A DNA stretch of 64,000 nt from Frigoriglobus tundricola (GTDB taxonomy: Bacteria > Planctomycetota > Planctomycetia > Gemmatales > Gemmataceae), in assembly GCF_013128195.2 (NCBI RefSeq), contig NZ_CP053452.2:8246001-8310000 (forward strand), written 5' to 3'. Positions 47,665 to 55,448 of the stretch are shown here, piece by piece. The position numbers were made by a program, and so were the translations under genes. A model generated the notes under the pieces. That model was given only the letters and a program-made list of their open reading frames with translations. It did no database searches and was not told the origin of the DNA. Positions within the stretch are counted from its first letter, which is position 1. Each line of letters starts with the position of its first letter.

Positions 47665-50220
47665 ATGGATCTCCTACTCTCTGCCGTTCCGTCGTCCGCG
47701 GCGCCCGCGACCGATCCCGCGGGAGCGTACGGGCGGTACTGCAAGCCCGGCCTGGTCGCCCGCCTCGGCGCGCTCGGGCTCGATGTCACCTACGAGCGCG
47801 CTGAGGGCGATTACCTCTGGTACCAGTCCGGGGGCCGGCTCCAACGGGTTCTCGACTTCGTCGGCGGGTACGGAACGACCCTGTTCGGACACTACCACCC
47901 GGATCTCGTCGCGGGGGCCCGCCGCCAGCTCGACGCCCGGGTGCCCGTCTTCGCGCAAGCCTCGTGCCGGTCCGGGGCCGCGGAGCTGGCCGAAGCGCTC
48001 TGTGATCGGCTCGGGGATTTCGTGGTCACGTTCGTGAACTCCGGGACGGAGGCGGTCGAGGCCGCGCTCAAGCACGCGCACCTGGAGCGCCCGCGGCCGG
48101 TCGTCTGGGCCGTGAAGGGCGGGTTCCACGGCAAGACGCTCGGTGCGGTCCAGCTCACGTGGTCCCAGCGCGGGATGTTTTCGGGGATGGGGCCGCGGGT
48201 CCGCTACCTCGACCCGGACGATCCGGCCGACTGGGAAGCCGCCCGCGCCGAGGTCGCGGACGTGTCGGCGGCGGTGGTCGAAGTGGTCGCGGGGGAGGGC
48301 GGGGTCCGCCCGCGCCCGGCCGCGTTCCTCCGGTGGCTCGCCGACACCTGCCGCGACGCCGGCGTTCCGCTCGTGGTCGACGAAATCCAGACCGGGATGG
48401 GCCGGACCGGGACGTTCCTGGCGTCCGAGGCGTTCGGTCTGGAGCCCGATTACCTCTGCCTGGGCAAAGCACTGGGCGGCGGCATGGCCAAGATCGGGGC
48501 CATGCTCGTGCGCCGCGAGCGCTACGTCGAGGCGTTCTCGGTGCTTCACTCCTCCACGTTCGCCGAGGACGACCCGACCTGCCGCATCGGGCTCGAAGCC
48601 CTGCGGGTGCTGGACCGCGACGACCTGCCGGGCCGGTGCGCCGCTCGGGGCGAGTTCCTCCGCCGCGAGTTGCGCGACGTCCAGGCCCGCTACCCGAACC
48701 AGATCGCGGACGTCCGGGGGCTCGGTCTGATGACGGGGTTGGAACTCCGCGCCCAGTCGGATTCTCCGTCGCAAATCATCCGCGCGGCCTCGGAACAGGG
48801 CCTGCTCGGGTATTTCGGGGCCGCGTACCTGCTGCACGTCCACAGCCTTCGGGTGATGCCGACGCTGAGCCAGCCGCTCACCCTCCGGGTCCAGCCGTCG
48901 GCGTACGTGTCGGAAGCCGATCTCGCGCGCTTCGTGCGCGGAGTGGAGGGGCTCTGCAAGGTGCTGCGGGCGGCCGACGCCGGGCGGCTGGTGGACTTCG
49001 GCCGCGCCCCCGGCGCGCTGGTCGATCGCAGCAGTCACCCGCACCCGTTCCGTCGGGAGCCGGCCCGCACCCCGCGGAAGGTGGCGTTCCTGACGCACCT
49101 GCTCGGCGAGCGCCACCTCGCGACGATCGACCCGTCGCTCGCCCGACTGCCGTCGGCGGAGCTGGCCGCGTTCCTCGAGCGCACGGCGCCGCTGTGGGAG
49201 CCGACGACGCTCGATCAGCTCCACGTCCGGTCCGCGGCCGGCGCGGCCGTTCACCTGACCGTGTTCGGTCTGGGGATGACGGCCGGCCAGATCAGCCGGG
49301 CGATGCGGACCCGCGATCAGGGCTGGATCCTGGAGAAGCTCGAGGCCGCCGTCGAGCGGGCCGTGGCCCAGGGGTGCCAGGCGGTCGGGTTCGGGGGGTA
49401 CACGTCGATTGTGGCCGGGAACTGCAAGAAGATCCGGGCGCCGGGCGCGGCCCTCACGACCGGCAACTCGCTGACCGTGGGGATGGGCCTGTTGGCCCTC
49501 GAACAAGAGGCCCGCGCGGCCGGGATCGACCTCCGACAAGCCAAAGTGGGTGTGGTCGGGGCCGGTGGCAACATCGCCAGTACCTACGCGCAGATGATCG
49601 CGCCGCTCGTGCGGGAGATCGTTCTCGTCGGTCGGGACCGGGAGTCGCCGCGCCTGCTGGCGGCGCACGCGGCCGTCCGCCGGGCGGCGCCCGACACCCG
49701 GTGTACGCTCGCCGAGGACTGCTCGGCCCTCACCGACTGTGCCCTCGTCGTGTCCGCTTCGAACACGCCCGAACCGGTCGTTTACCCGCGGCACCTGCGC
49801 CGCGGGCCGGTCGTCGTGTGTGACATCTCGATCCCGTCCGACGTCTCCGAGGAGGTCGTCCGGGAGCGGCCGGACGTCCGGGTCATCCGGGGCGGCGTCG
49901 TCCGCCTGCCGCTCGACCCCGAGTTCGCGGTCGGGGGGATCGCGCTCCCGGCGGGGCACTCCCTCGCGTGCATGGCCGAGACGCTCCTCATGGGCCTCGA
50001 GGGGGTGCAGGAGAGCTGGTCCGTGGGGGCCGTCACGGTCGAGGGCGTGCGCCGGGCGATGGCCGCGGCCGCGCGCCACGGCTTCGCCGTTGCGGACACC
50101 GGGCCGCTCACGTCCGGCACGGCCGACCAGTTCCTCGCGGAACTGCGCGCGAAGCCGGTCGATTACCCGGCCACGGGTCGGGCCACCGGCGCGACCCGGA
50201 CCCGGCCGGCCGCGGGCTGA
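47665..50220 (+). CDS. Class III aminotransferase fused to acyl-ACP-reductase-like module
   Basis: An 851-residue two-enzyme protein. Residues 1 to about 440 are a class III PLP aminotransferase: NSGTEAVEAALKHA, FHGKTLGAVQLT, VDEIQTGMGRTG and the PLP lysine Lys268 in LGKALGGGM. Residues about 460-830 align by eye along their whole length with cyanobacterial long-chain acyl-ACP reductase: FGGYTSIVAGNC, LTTGNSLTV, the Rossmann GVVGAGGNIAS (about 630), VIRGGVV and the catalytic-type cysteine Cys769 in LACMAETLLMGLEG. The reductase type makes fatty aldehydes from acyl-ACP; an aminotransferase could turn these into fatty amines. The chain length and product are inferred. ATG 47665 was chosen over a GTG 24 codons upstream with no clear ribosome site. 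Confidence 0.85.
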   Translation: MDLLLSAVPSSAAPATDPAGAYGRYCKPGLVARLGALGLDVTYERAEGDYLWYQSGGRLQRVLDFVGGYGTTLFGHYHPDLVAGARRQLDARVPVFAQASCRSGAAELAEALCDRLGDFVVTFVNSGTEAVEAALKHAHLERPRPVVWAVKGGFHGKTLGAVQLTWSQRGMFSGMGPRVRYLDPDDPADWEAARAEVADVSAAVVEVVAGEGGVRPRPAAFLRWLADTCRDAGVPLVVDEIQTGMGRTGTFLASEAFGLEPDYLCLGKALGGGMAKIGAMLVRRERYVEAFSVLHSSTFAEDDPTCRIGLEALRVLDRDDLPGRCAARGEFLRRELRDVQARYPNQIADVRGLGLMTGLELRAQSDSPSQIIRAASEQGLLGYFGAAYLLHVHSLRVMPTLSQPLTLRVQPSAYVSEADLARFVRGVEGLCKVLRAADAGRLVDFGRAPGALVDRSSHPHPFRREPARTPRKVAFLTHLLGERHLATIDPSLARLPSAELAAFLERTAPLWEPTTLDQLHVRSAAGAAVHLTVFGLGMTAGQISRAMRTRDQGWILEKLEAAVERAVAQGCQAVGFGGYTSIVAGNCKKIRAPGAALTTGNSLTVGMGLLALEQEARAAGIDLRQAKVGVVGAGGNIASTYAQMIAPLVREIVLVGRDRESPRLLAAHAAVRRAAPDTRCTLAEDCSALTDCALVVSASNTPEPVVYPRHLRRGPVVVCDISIPSDVSEEVVRERPDVRVIRGGVVRLPLDPEFAVGGIALPAGHSLACMAETLLMGLEGVQESWSVGAVTVEGVRRAMAAAARHGFAVADTGPLTSGTADQFLAELRAKPVDYPATGRATGATRTRPAAG

Positions 50221-50445
50221 GGTCGAGGCACCGAACCTGTAACTTTGAAAGAAATTGGATTTACAAATCCGTACATTTTACGGTAATACTGTAATGAATA
50301 AAAAAATTAGAGATAGTATAAATAAAATATAATTATTAATGCAATTACTGTGAAATTTTCGATTGACTGACAGATGGGGTCTGGCATTCTGGCTGCTGCC
50401 GTTCATTTCCTGTCCCAGCGGCGCGGAATCGCACCCGGAGATCCC
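50221..50445. promoter_or_regulatory. AT-rich promoter-like gap before the lipase
   Basis: Bases about 50265-50365 are strikingly AT-rich (runs of A/T with ATAATTATTAAT) in a GC-rich genome. It lies 80 bases or more upstream of the lipase start, so it may be its promoter or an element that bends the DNA. No specific boxes are assigned. Confidence 0.4.
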
Positions 50446-51366
50446 ATGAAGTTTCAAGCGGTCGGCGCGGGCGACTACACGAAACAAGTCGGCATGACGC
50501 TCGCATACATCGCGTACGCGGAGCCGCAAAACATTCCGGTTCAACTGTCCTATCCGCACTACGCGGGCGGCGGCGCGTACCGGCTCCGGTGGCTCGGGGT
50601 CACGGCCGGGAACCAGGTGTACGTCTGCCAGCAGCCCGGCGTGGATCAGTGGGTGGTCGCGATCCGGGGGTCGGCGACGGACCCGCTCACGGAGCAGTTT
50701 TGGATCGACTGGTTCGTGGAAGACCTCACGGTGCTCCATCAGGTCCCGTTTCCGTACGGACAGCAGTACAACAACGGCGCGATGATCTCGTGGGGCACCG
50801 AGCAGGGCCTGTTCGATATTGCCGGGATGACCGACACCCGGACCGGCGCGTCTCTGGTCGAGTTCCTGCAACAAAATGTGTCGTTCAGTCCGGGCAGCCT
50901 CGTCGTGACCGGACACAGCCTGGGCGGCTGCCTGGCGTCGGCCGTTGCGGCGTACATTTACGAAACGATCGGGCGGCCCAGCGGCCATTCTTCCAGCGCG
51001 ATTCTGCCGGTCACGTTTGCGGCCCCGACGGCCGGGGACGCGGCCTTCGCGAACTATGTCGCTGGGCTCTTCGACGGTTACCCGTTTCGCTTTGAAAACA
51101 GTCTCGACATCGCGCCGCGCGGCTGGACGCTTTCCGGCCTGGATTGGGTCCTGAACTCGTACCAGCCCGCTCCTCAGATCAGCGATTTCTTTTATGGCCT
51201 CGTCGATTCCGTTTGGTGGATGCTTTACGAAGGCGGTTTTAACTACACCCAGCCCGGCGCGGGCGTGGTTGACCAGGGGACGCTCGTTCCCGAGTTCTGG
51301 TGGTTTCGGGAGGCAGGTGATCAGCATTCGGGAGAGACGTATTTGAGCATGTACGGCGCCCCGTAG
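50446..51366 (+). CDS. Class 3 lipase-like alpha/beta hydrolase
   Basis: A 306-residue lipase of the fungal class 3 type. The nucleophile elbow is GHSLGG in LVVTGHSLGGCLASAVAAYI (near residue 150), with the oxyanion-side strand VVAIRGSATDPLTEQFWIDW before it, and TFAAPTAGDAAFANYV after it giving the usual catalytic Asp region. No signal peptide was found, so it may act in the cytoplasm or leave by another route. ATG 50446 has GGAG six bases upstream. The hydrolysed lipid is unknown; it follows a probable lipid-modifying fusion enzyme, which may or may not be meaningful. An IS1-type element sits immediately downstream. Confidence 0.83.
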   Translation: MKFQAVGAGDYTKQVGMTLAYIAYAEPQNIPVQLSYPHYAGGGAYRLRWLGVTAGNQVYVCQQPGVDQWVVAIRGSATDPLTEQFWIDWFVEDLTVLHQVPFPYGQQYNNGAMISWGTEQGLFDIAGMTDTRTGASLVEFLQQNVSFSPGSLVVTGHSLGGCLASAVAAYIYETIGRPSGHSSSAILPVTFAAPTAGDAAFANYVAGLFDGYPFRFENSLDIAPRGWTLSGLDWVLNSYQPAPQISDFFYGLVDSVWWMLYEGGFNYTQPGAGVVDQGTLVPEFWWFREAGDQHSGETYLSMYGAP

Positions 51367-51384
51367 GTGATTTTCCCGGTCCCG

Positions 51385-51392
51385 CCGAAGGG
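51385..51392 (+). repeat. Left 8-bp target repeat CCGAAGGG
   Basis: The same eight bases recur at 52604-52611 directly outside the other end of the IS1-family element, the length IS1 elements usually duplicate. Confidence 0.75.
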
Positions 51393-52603
51393 GGTGGTGT
51401 CTTCTTAGCCTTGCACGAGTTACCGGAGGTATGGTAAGGGATTCCGCTTCTCGGTTGGCATTTGCTCCCACGGATTGAGATCCGTCATGGACGACCTGAG
51501 CCGCTTCTGTTGCCTCAATGCCCATTGTCCCGACCATGGGAAACGGAACCACGGGAACCTGACCGTGCCGGCCCGTTATGGGCCGAACAAGACGCGGGTG
51601 CTCCGGTGCCGGACCTGCAAGGCCCGGTTCTCCGAGCGCAAGGGCACCCCACTGTTCGACGCCCGACTGCCGGCCGCGCGGGTGACCGCGGTTCTGGCTC
51701 ACGTGGCCGAAGGGATCGGGACCCGCAAGACCGCACGGCTCACCGGGGTTCATACCAATACGGTGACCCGGTACATCCGACGGGCCGGCCAACATGCCCG
51801 CGCGTTGCACGACGAGCTCGTGGCTTTTTCCCCCGACGACCCGCGAAGTGCAGTTCGATGAGAAGTGGGATTTCGTGGGCCGTAAGGAGAAGAACTGCGG
51901 CCCCGACGAGACCCGGCGCGGGGACTGCTGGGACCACGTGGCCCTCGATCCCGAGAGCCGATTGGTCGTGAGCCTGTTGGTCGGTAAGCGGACCGAGGAC
52001 GCGACCCACGCCCTGGTCCGTGACTTCCACCGGCGCACCGGGGGCCGAGTGATGCGGCTCATGACGTCCGACGAGTACCCGGTGTACGCCTCGGCGATCC
52101 GGGACACCTACGGGCACTTGGTGACCCCGCCGCGAACCGGGCGACCCGGTCGGCCGCGCAAGGCCCACCGGGTCATCCCGCCCGAGGTCACCTATGCGAC
52201 CGTCCACAAGGAGCGGGAGAACAACCGGGTGGTGGCGGTGAGCACGCGGGTGGTGTTCGGGGCGGTGGTGGCGGTCACGGCCGCGCTACTCGCCTCGGCG
52301 GTGAGCACGGCGGTCAACACGTGCTTCGTGGAGCGACACAACGGGACGGACCGGAATCGGTGCAGCCGCAAGGTGCGCAAGAGCTATGGGTTCTCGAAGG
52401 ACTGGGACACGCACCGTGCGGCCACCGCCTTCAGCTACTTCAGCTACAACTTCTGCTGGCCGGTCCGCACGCTCCGCCACAAGGGTGCCGACGGGCGCTG
52501 GCACCAGAGAACACCGGCAATGGCCGCGGGACTGACCGATCGGGTGTGGGCGCTATCCGAATGGTTGACCCTGCCAGCGGTGCAATGCAGGTAGCCCACC
52601 ACC
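51393..52603. mobile_element. IS1-family insertion sequence (1211 bp) with target repeats
   Basis: The element starts GGTGGTGTCTTC and ends in its imperfect reverse complement (GGTGGTGGGCTA read inward from 52603). About two thirds of 24 terminal bases match, and both ends share TTGCAC further in. IS1 itself begins GGTGATG. The 8-bp direct repeat CCGAAGGG lies on both sides. A two-frame transposase fills the element on the plus strand. Confidence 0.82.
51487..52594 (+). CDS. IS1-family-like transposase with a +1 frame break
   Basis: Frame one (51487 to about 51834) encodes a zinc-ribbon-like N-terminus (CCLNAHCPDHGK, RCRTCKARFSERKGTPLF) and a helix-turn-helix (GIGTRKTARLTGVHTNTVTRYI). Frame two carries the DDE part: REVQFDEKWDFVGRKEKN, LMTSDEYPVYASAI, NTCFVERHNGTDRNRCSRKVRKSYGFSKDW. 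Joining requires a +1 shift near 51826-51835, where the DNA reads CTTTTTCCCCCGACG. The joined product is about 368 residues and then reads smoothly (AFSP-TTREVQFDEKW). Either this is programmed +1 shifting at the T5C5 run or a one-base insertion has disabled this copy. Confidence 0.8.
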
Positions 52604-52611
52604 CCGAAGGG
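52604..52611 (+). repeat. Right 8-bp target repeat CCGAAGGG
   Basis: Exact copy of 51385-51392, just outside the right end of the IS1-family element. Confidence 0.75.
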
Positions 52612-52882
52612 CTCACCGGTCCCGCTTCGCAAGCAGCGCCCGGCGCACCCGAAGTGACACGCTGCACCGGCGCGGCTCGCCTCGGGGCCGGCGCCAACAG
52701 CATCGGCCTCCACTGACCGGCAACGCTGGGCCGCGGCGTGACGACGTGCCGATGAGAGGGGCGAGGGGCACGTGGGGTGACCGATCGGACCCGCTGCGGC
52801 GCCGGGTTTGGCAGCCCCGAATCGGGTGACAACAGTATGATACCGGTCGCGGTTCCCCACGGCCGACAAGGACCAAGACGGC

Positions 52883-54079
52883 ATGGCCGGTAAGCAACTG
52901 ACTGCGGATTGTGAGCTGTTCGATTCGATCGATCGCGTCCCGCCCGAGCTGTGGGAGGCGGCACGGGGAGCCGAGCCCTCCGTCTTCACCAGCCCCGCGT
53001 TCTTACGGGCCGTGGAGGGCGGCTTACCGAGCCACTCGCGCGTCTACCACGCCGTCGTCAGTGACGACGGCCGGCCGGTGGCCTGCGCGAGCCTGTGCGC
53101 CATGACGATCGACCTGCTCCTGCTCGCGGGAGCGGACGCGCACCGCTCGGTCGGGTGGGGCCGGCGGCTGTTCCCGGGCCTCGGGATGGTGAGAGTGCTG
53201 TTCTGCGGGCTACCGGTGTCGGCGGGACAGGGGCACCTGGGGTTCGCGGCCGGCGCGGACCGCGCCCGTGCGGTCGCCCGGCTCGACGGCCTGCTCCGGG
53301 TTCTCGCCCGGCGCGAGCGCGCCCGCGTGGTGGTGTACAAGGAGTTCGGCGCGGCCGACGCGCCGCACCTCGACCGCCTCCTCGATCGGGGGTATTTCCG
53401 GGCCGAATCGCCGGCGACCTACGAACTGACGCACCCGTTCCCGGACTTCGCCGCGTACTGCGCGGGCTTGAAGTCGCACTACCGCAACGACGTGCGCCGG
53501 TCGCAGCGGAAGTTCGACCGGGTCGGGTGCCGGGTCGCCCACCTCGTCGAACCCGGCGACCTCCTCCGGGCCTACACGCCCGAAGTTCACCGACTGTACG
53601 AAGCGGTGGTGGCGAAGTCGGAGGTGAAACTGGAGGTGCTCCCGGTCGGGTTCTTCCACAAACTCGTCGAACAGTTCCCGGGCCGCCTGTCTTTAACGAC
53701 GGTGTACCAGGAGGACCGGATCGTCGCCTTCAACTGGGGGCTCGCGGCGCCCCCGGCGTACCACTTCCTGTTCTGCGGAATCGACTACGCCCTGAACGGC
53801 GAGGCGGACCTGTATTTCAACCTGATGTACCACCAGCTCGACCACGCGCTCCGGTCCGGAGCGCAGGTCGTCCGCTTCGGGCAGACGGCCGACGCGTTCA
53901 AGACCCGCGTGGGGTGCGTCGGTCGGCCGCTCCACTTCTACGCCCGCGCGCCCGGAGCGGTGCTGTCCTGGGTTCTGCGCCGGTTCGGGGGCGCTCTTTT
54001 CCCACCCCGGCCCGTTCTTCCTCCCAACGATGTGTTCAAGGCCAGCCCGACCGGTCCGCCCGTGAAATTGAAGGCGTGA
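52883..54079 (+). CDS. FemAB-like GNAT-fold acyltransferase (COG3146-type)
   Basis: A 398-residue protein with the double-GNAT architecture of FemAB-like or peptidoglycan-recognition acyltransferases. The first half holds SVFTSPAFLRAVE and ASLCAMTIDLLL; the second half holds SHYRNDVRRSQRKFDRVG (near residue 195), RLSLTTVYQEDRIVAFNWGL, HFLFCGIDYALNGEADLYFNLMYHQLDHAL and VRFGQTADAFKTRVG, the last block being typical of this group. It probably transfers an acyl or aminoacyl group to an envelope or small-molecule amine. There is no signal peptide. The gap upstream back to the IS1-type element has no gene. Substrate unknown. Confidence 0.75.
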   Translation: MAGKQLTADCELFDSIDRVPPELWEAARGAEPSVFTSPAFLRAVEGGLPSHSRVYHAVVSDDGRPVACASLCAMTIDLLLLAGADAHRSVGWGRRLFPGLGMVRVLFCGLPVSAGQGHLGFAAGADRARAVARLDGLLRVLARRERARVVVYKEFGAADAPHLDRLLDRGYFRAESPATYELTHPFPDFAAYCAGLKSHYRNDVRRSQRKFDRVGCRVAHLVEPGDLLRAYTPEVHRLYEAVVAKSEVKLEVLPVGFFHKLVEQFPGRLSLTTVYQEDRIVAFNWGLAAPPAYHFLFCGIDYALNGEADLYFNLMYHQLDHALRSGAQVVRFGQTADAFKTRVGCVGRPLHFYARAPGAVLSWVLRRFGGALFPPRPVLPPNDVFKASPTGPPVKLKA

Positions 54080-54184
54080 ACGGGACGAGCCCCTCGGGCC
54101 ACGCCGCGCGCCGGCCCCGATTCCCCTTGCGTCGGGGGGCGGGGTCGCGTATCCCGGCTCGCCATCTGTGCGCGGAGGTCGGCC

Positions 54185-54820
54185 ATGACGGGGGTGGACC
54201 TGTTCGAAGCCCGGACGATGGGAGTGATCCTGCTCGGCGTGGCGGTCGTCCACGCCTACCTGGCGCTCCGGGGCTACCTCCGCCACGAACCCGCCATCGC
54301 CGCCCACTTTTCCCCGAAGGGCGGTTGCACGGAAGCCGTTGTGACCGAGGTCCGCGCGGCCCGGTCGGAAGTGCTGGTGATGGCCTATTCGTTCTCGTGT
54401 CCCGACATCGCCAACGCGCTCGCCGCCGCCGCCGCCCGCGGGGTCCGGGTGACCGTGCTGCTCGATCGCTCCAACGAGGCGGAAACCTATTCCGAGCTGG
54501 GCGACCTGAAGCGGCACCGGGTGGAGGTGTGGATCGATTCGTGCCACGCCATCGCCCACAACAAGGTGATCGTCATCGACCGCCGCACGGTCATCACCGG
54601 GAGCTTCAACTTCACCCGCCAGGCCGAACACTCGAACGCCGAGAACCTGTTGATCCTCCGCGAGCACCGCGCACTCGCCGCGCGGTACCGGAACAACTTC
54701 CACGCGCACAAGAGCCACTGCCACGCGCCCGGGACGCAACCCCCGCACCAACACGACCACGACCGCAACCACGCACACGATCACGACCACGCCCATGCGC
54801 ACGCTCACGGGGGCCGGTGA
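54185..54820 (+). CDS. PLD-family nuclease-like protein with His-rich tail
   Basis: A 211-residue single-HKD phospholipase D superfamily protein of the Nuc/EndA type. An N-terminal membrane helix (residues about 11-30) anchors it. The active-site motif is His125-Asn-Lys127 and Asp132 in HNKVIVID, followed by GSFNFT. The one-HKD architecture means a homodimer would make the active site. The last 40 or so residues are extremely rich in His and Asp (for example HDHDHAHAHAHGG), a probable Zn or Ni binding tail that ordinary Nuc proteins lack. GGAGG six bases before ATG 54185 fixes the start. It probably cleaves DNA or phospholipid in the periplasm. Confidence 0.83.
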   Translation: MTGVDLFEARTMGVILLGVAVVHAYLALRGYLRHEPAIAAHFSPKGGCTEAVVTEVRAARSEVLVMAYSFSCPDIANALAAAAARGVRVTVLLDRSNEAETYSELGDLKRHRVEVWIDSCHAIAHNKVIVIDRRTVITGSFNFTRQAEHSNAENLLILREHRALAARYRNNFHAHKSHCHAPGTQPPHQHDHDRNHAHDHDHAHAHAHGGR

Positions 54821-54918
54821 ACGCTCGGCCCGCGCACAGGGCTGCCCCTACCGGTCCGGTGCGACGAGTCGCATAATGGGCGGAAAGCCCCGCCGCTCGG
54901 ATTCAGGATTCACCGCCG

Positions 54919-55392
54919 ATGATCCGCCCCACCACGCCGGCCGAAACGGACGCTCTCGTCGCCCTCGCCGAGGGGACGGGCGTGTTCAAACCGCTGGAAC
55001 TCGAAGCCCTTCGAGAGGTGCTCGACGACTACCACGCCGGCCCCGATCCCGCCGGCCACAAGGCACTGACGCTGGAACGGGACGGGCACCCGGTCGGGTT
55101 CGCGTACTACGCCCCCACGGCCATGACGGACCGGACCTGGCACCTCTACTGGATCTTCGTGCAACGGACGGGTCAGGCCCGCGGGCTCGGCTCGCGCCTG
55201 CTCCGGCACGTCGAAGACGACATCATCCAGTCGGGGGGGCGGCTGTTCCTCATCGAAACGTCGTCCCTGCCGTCATACGAGCTGACCCGCCGGTTCTATC
55301 TCAAACACGGCTACGAGCAGGCCGCCACCATCAAGGACTTCTACACCGACGGTGACGACCAGGTCATCTTCCGCAAGCGCCTGGTGCCGTAA
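54919..55392 (+). CDS. GNAT-family N-acetyltransferase
   Basis: A 157-residue acetyltransferase of the GNAT fold. The acetyl-CoA loop is in QARGLGSRLLRHVE (an RGLG form of the Q/RxxGxG/A motif), with strand IFVQRTG before it, and LFLIETSSLPSYELTRRFYLKHGYEQ is the typical C-terminal helix and strand. There is no signal peptide. The acceptor is unknown. It lies about 100 bases from the PLD-like gene and 56 bases from the large peptidase gene, all on the plus strand, so the three may be co-transcribed. Confidence 0.87.
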   Translation: MIRPTTPAETDALVALAEGTGVFKPLELEALREVLDDYHAGPDPAGHKALTLERDGHPVGFAYYAPTAMTDRTWHLYWIFVQRTGQARGLGSRLLRHVEDDIIQSGGRLFLIETSSLPSYELTRRFYLKHGYEQAATIKDFYTDGDDQVIFRKRLVP

Positions 55393-55448
55393 CCGGAATC
55401 CCCGGGGCGCTTCGGATCGTGCCGCACGTCGCTTCACGGAACGCGCCC

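Noticed and set aside
50265..50365. AT-rich block considered as replication origin or attachment site
   Set aside because: No DnaA-box cluster, dnaA gene, tRNA or direct repeats are visible; a promoter is the simpler reading.
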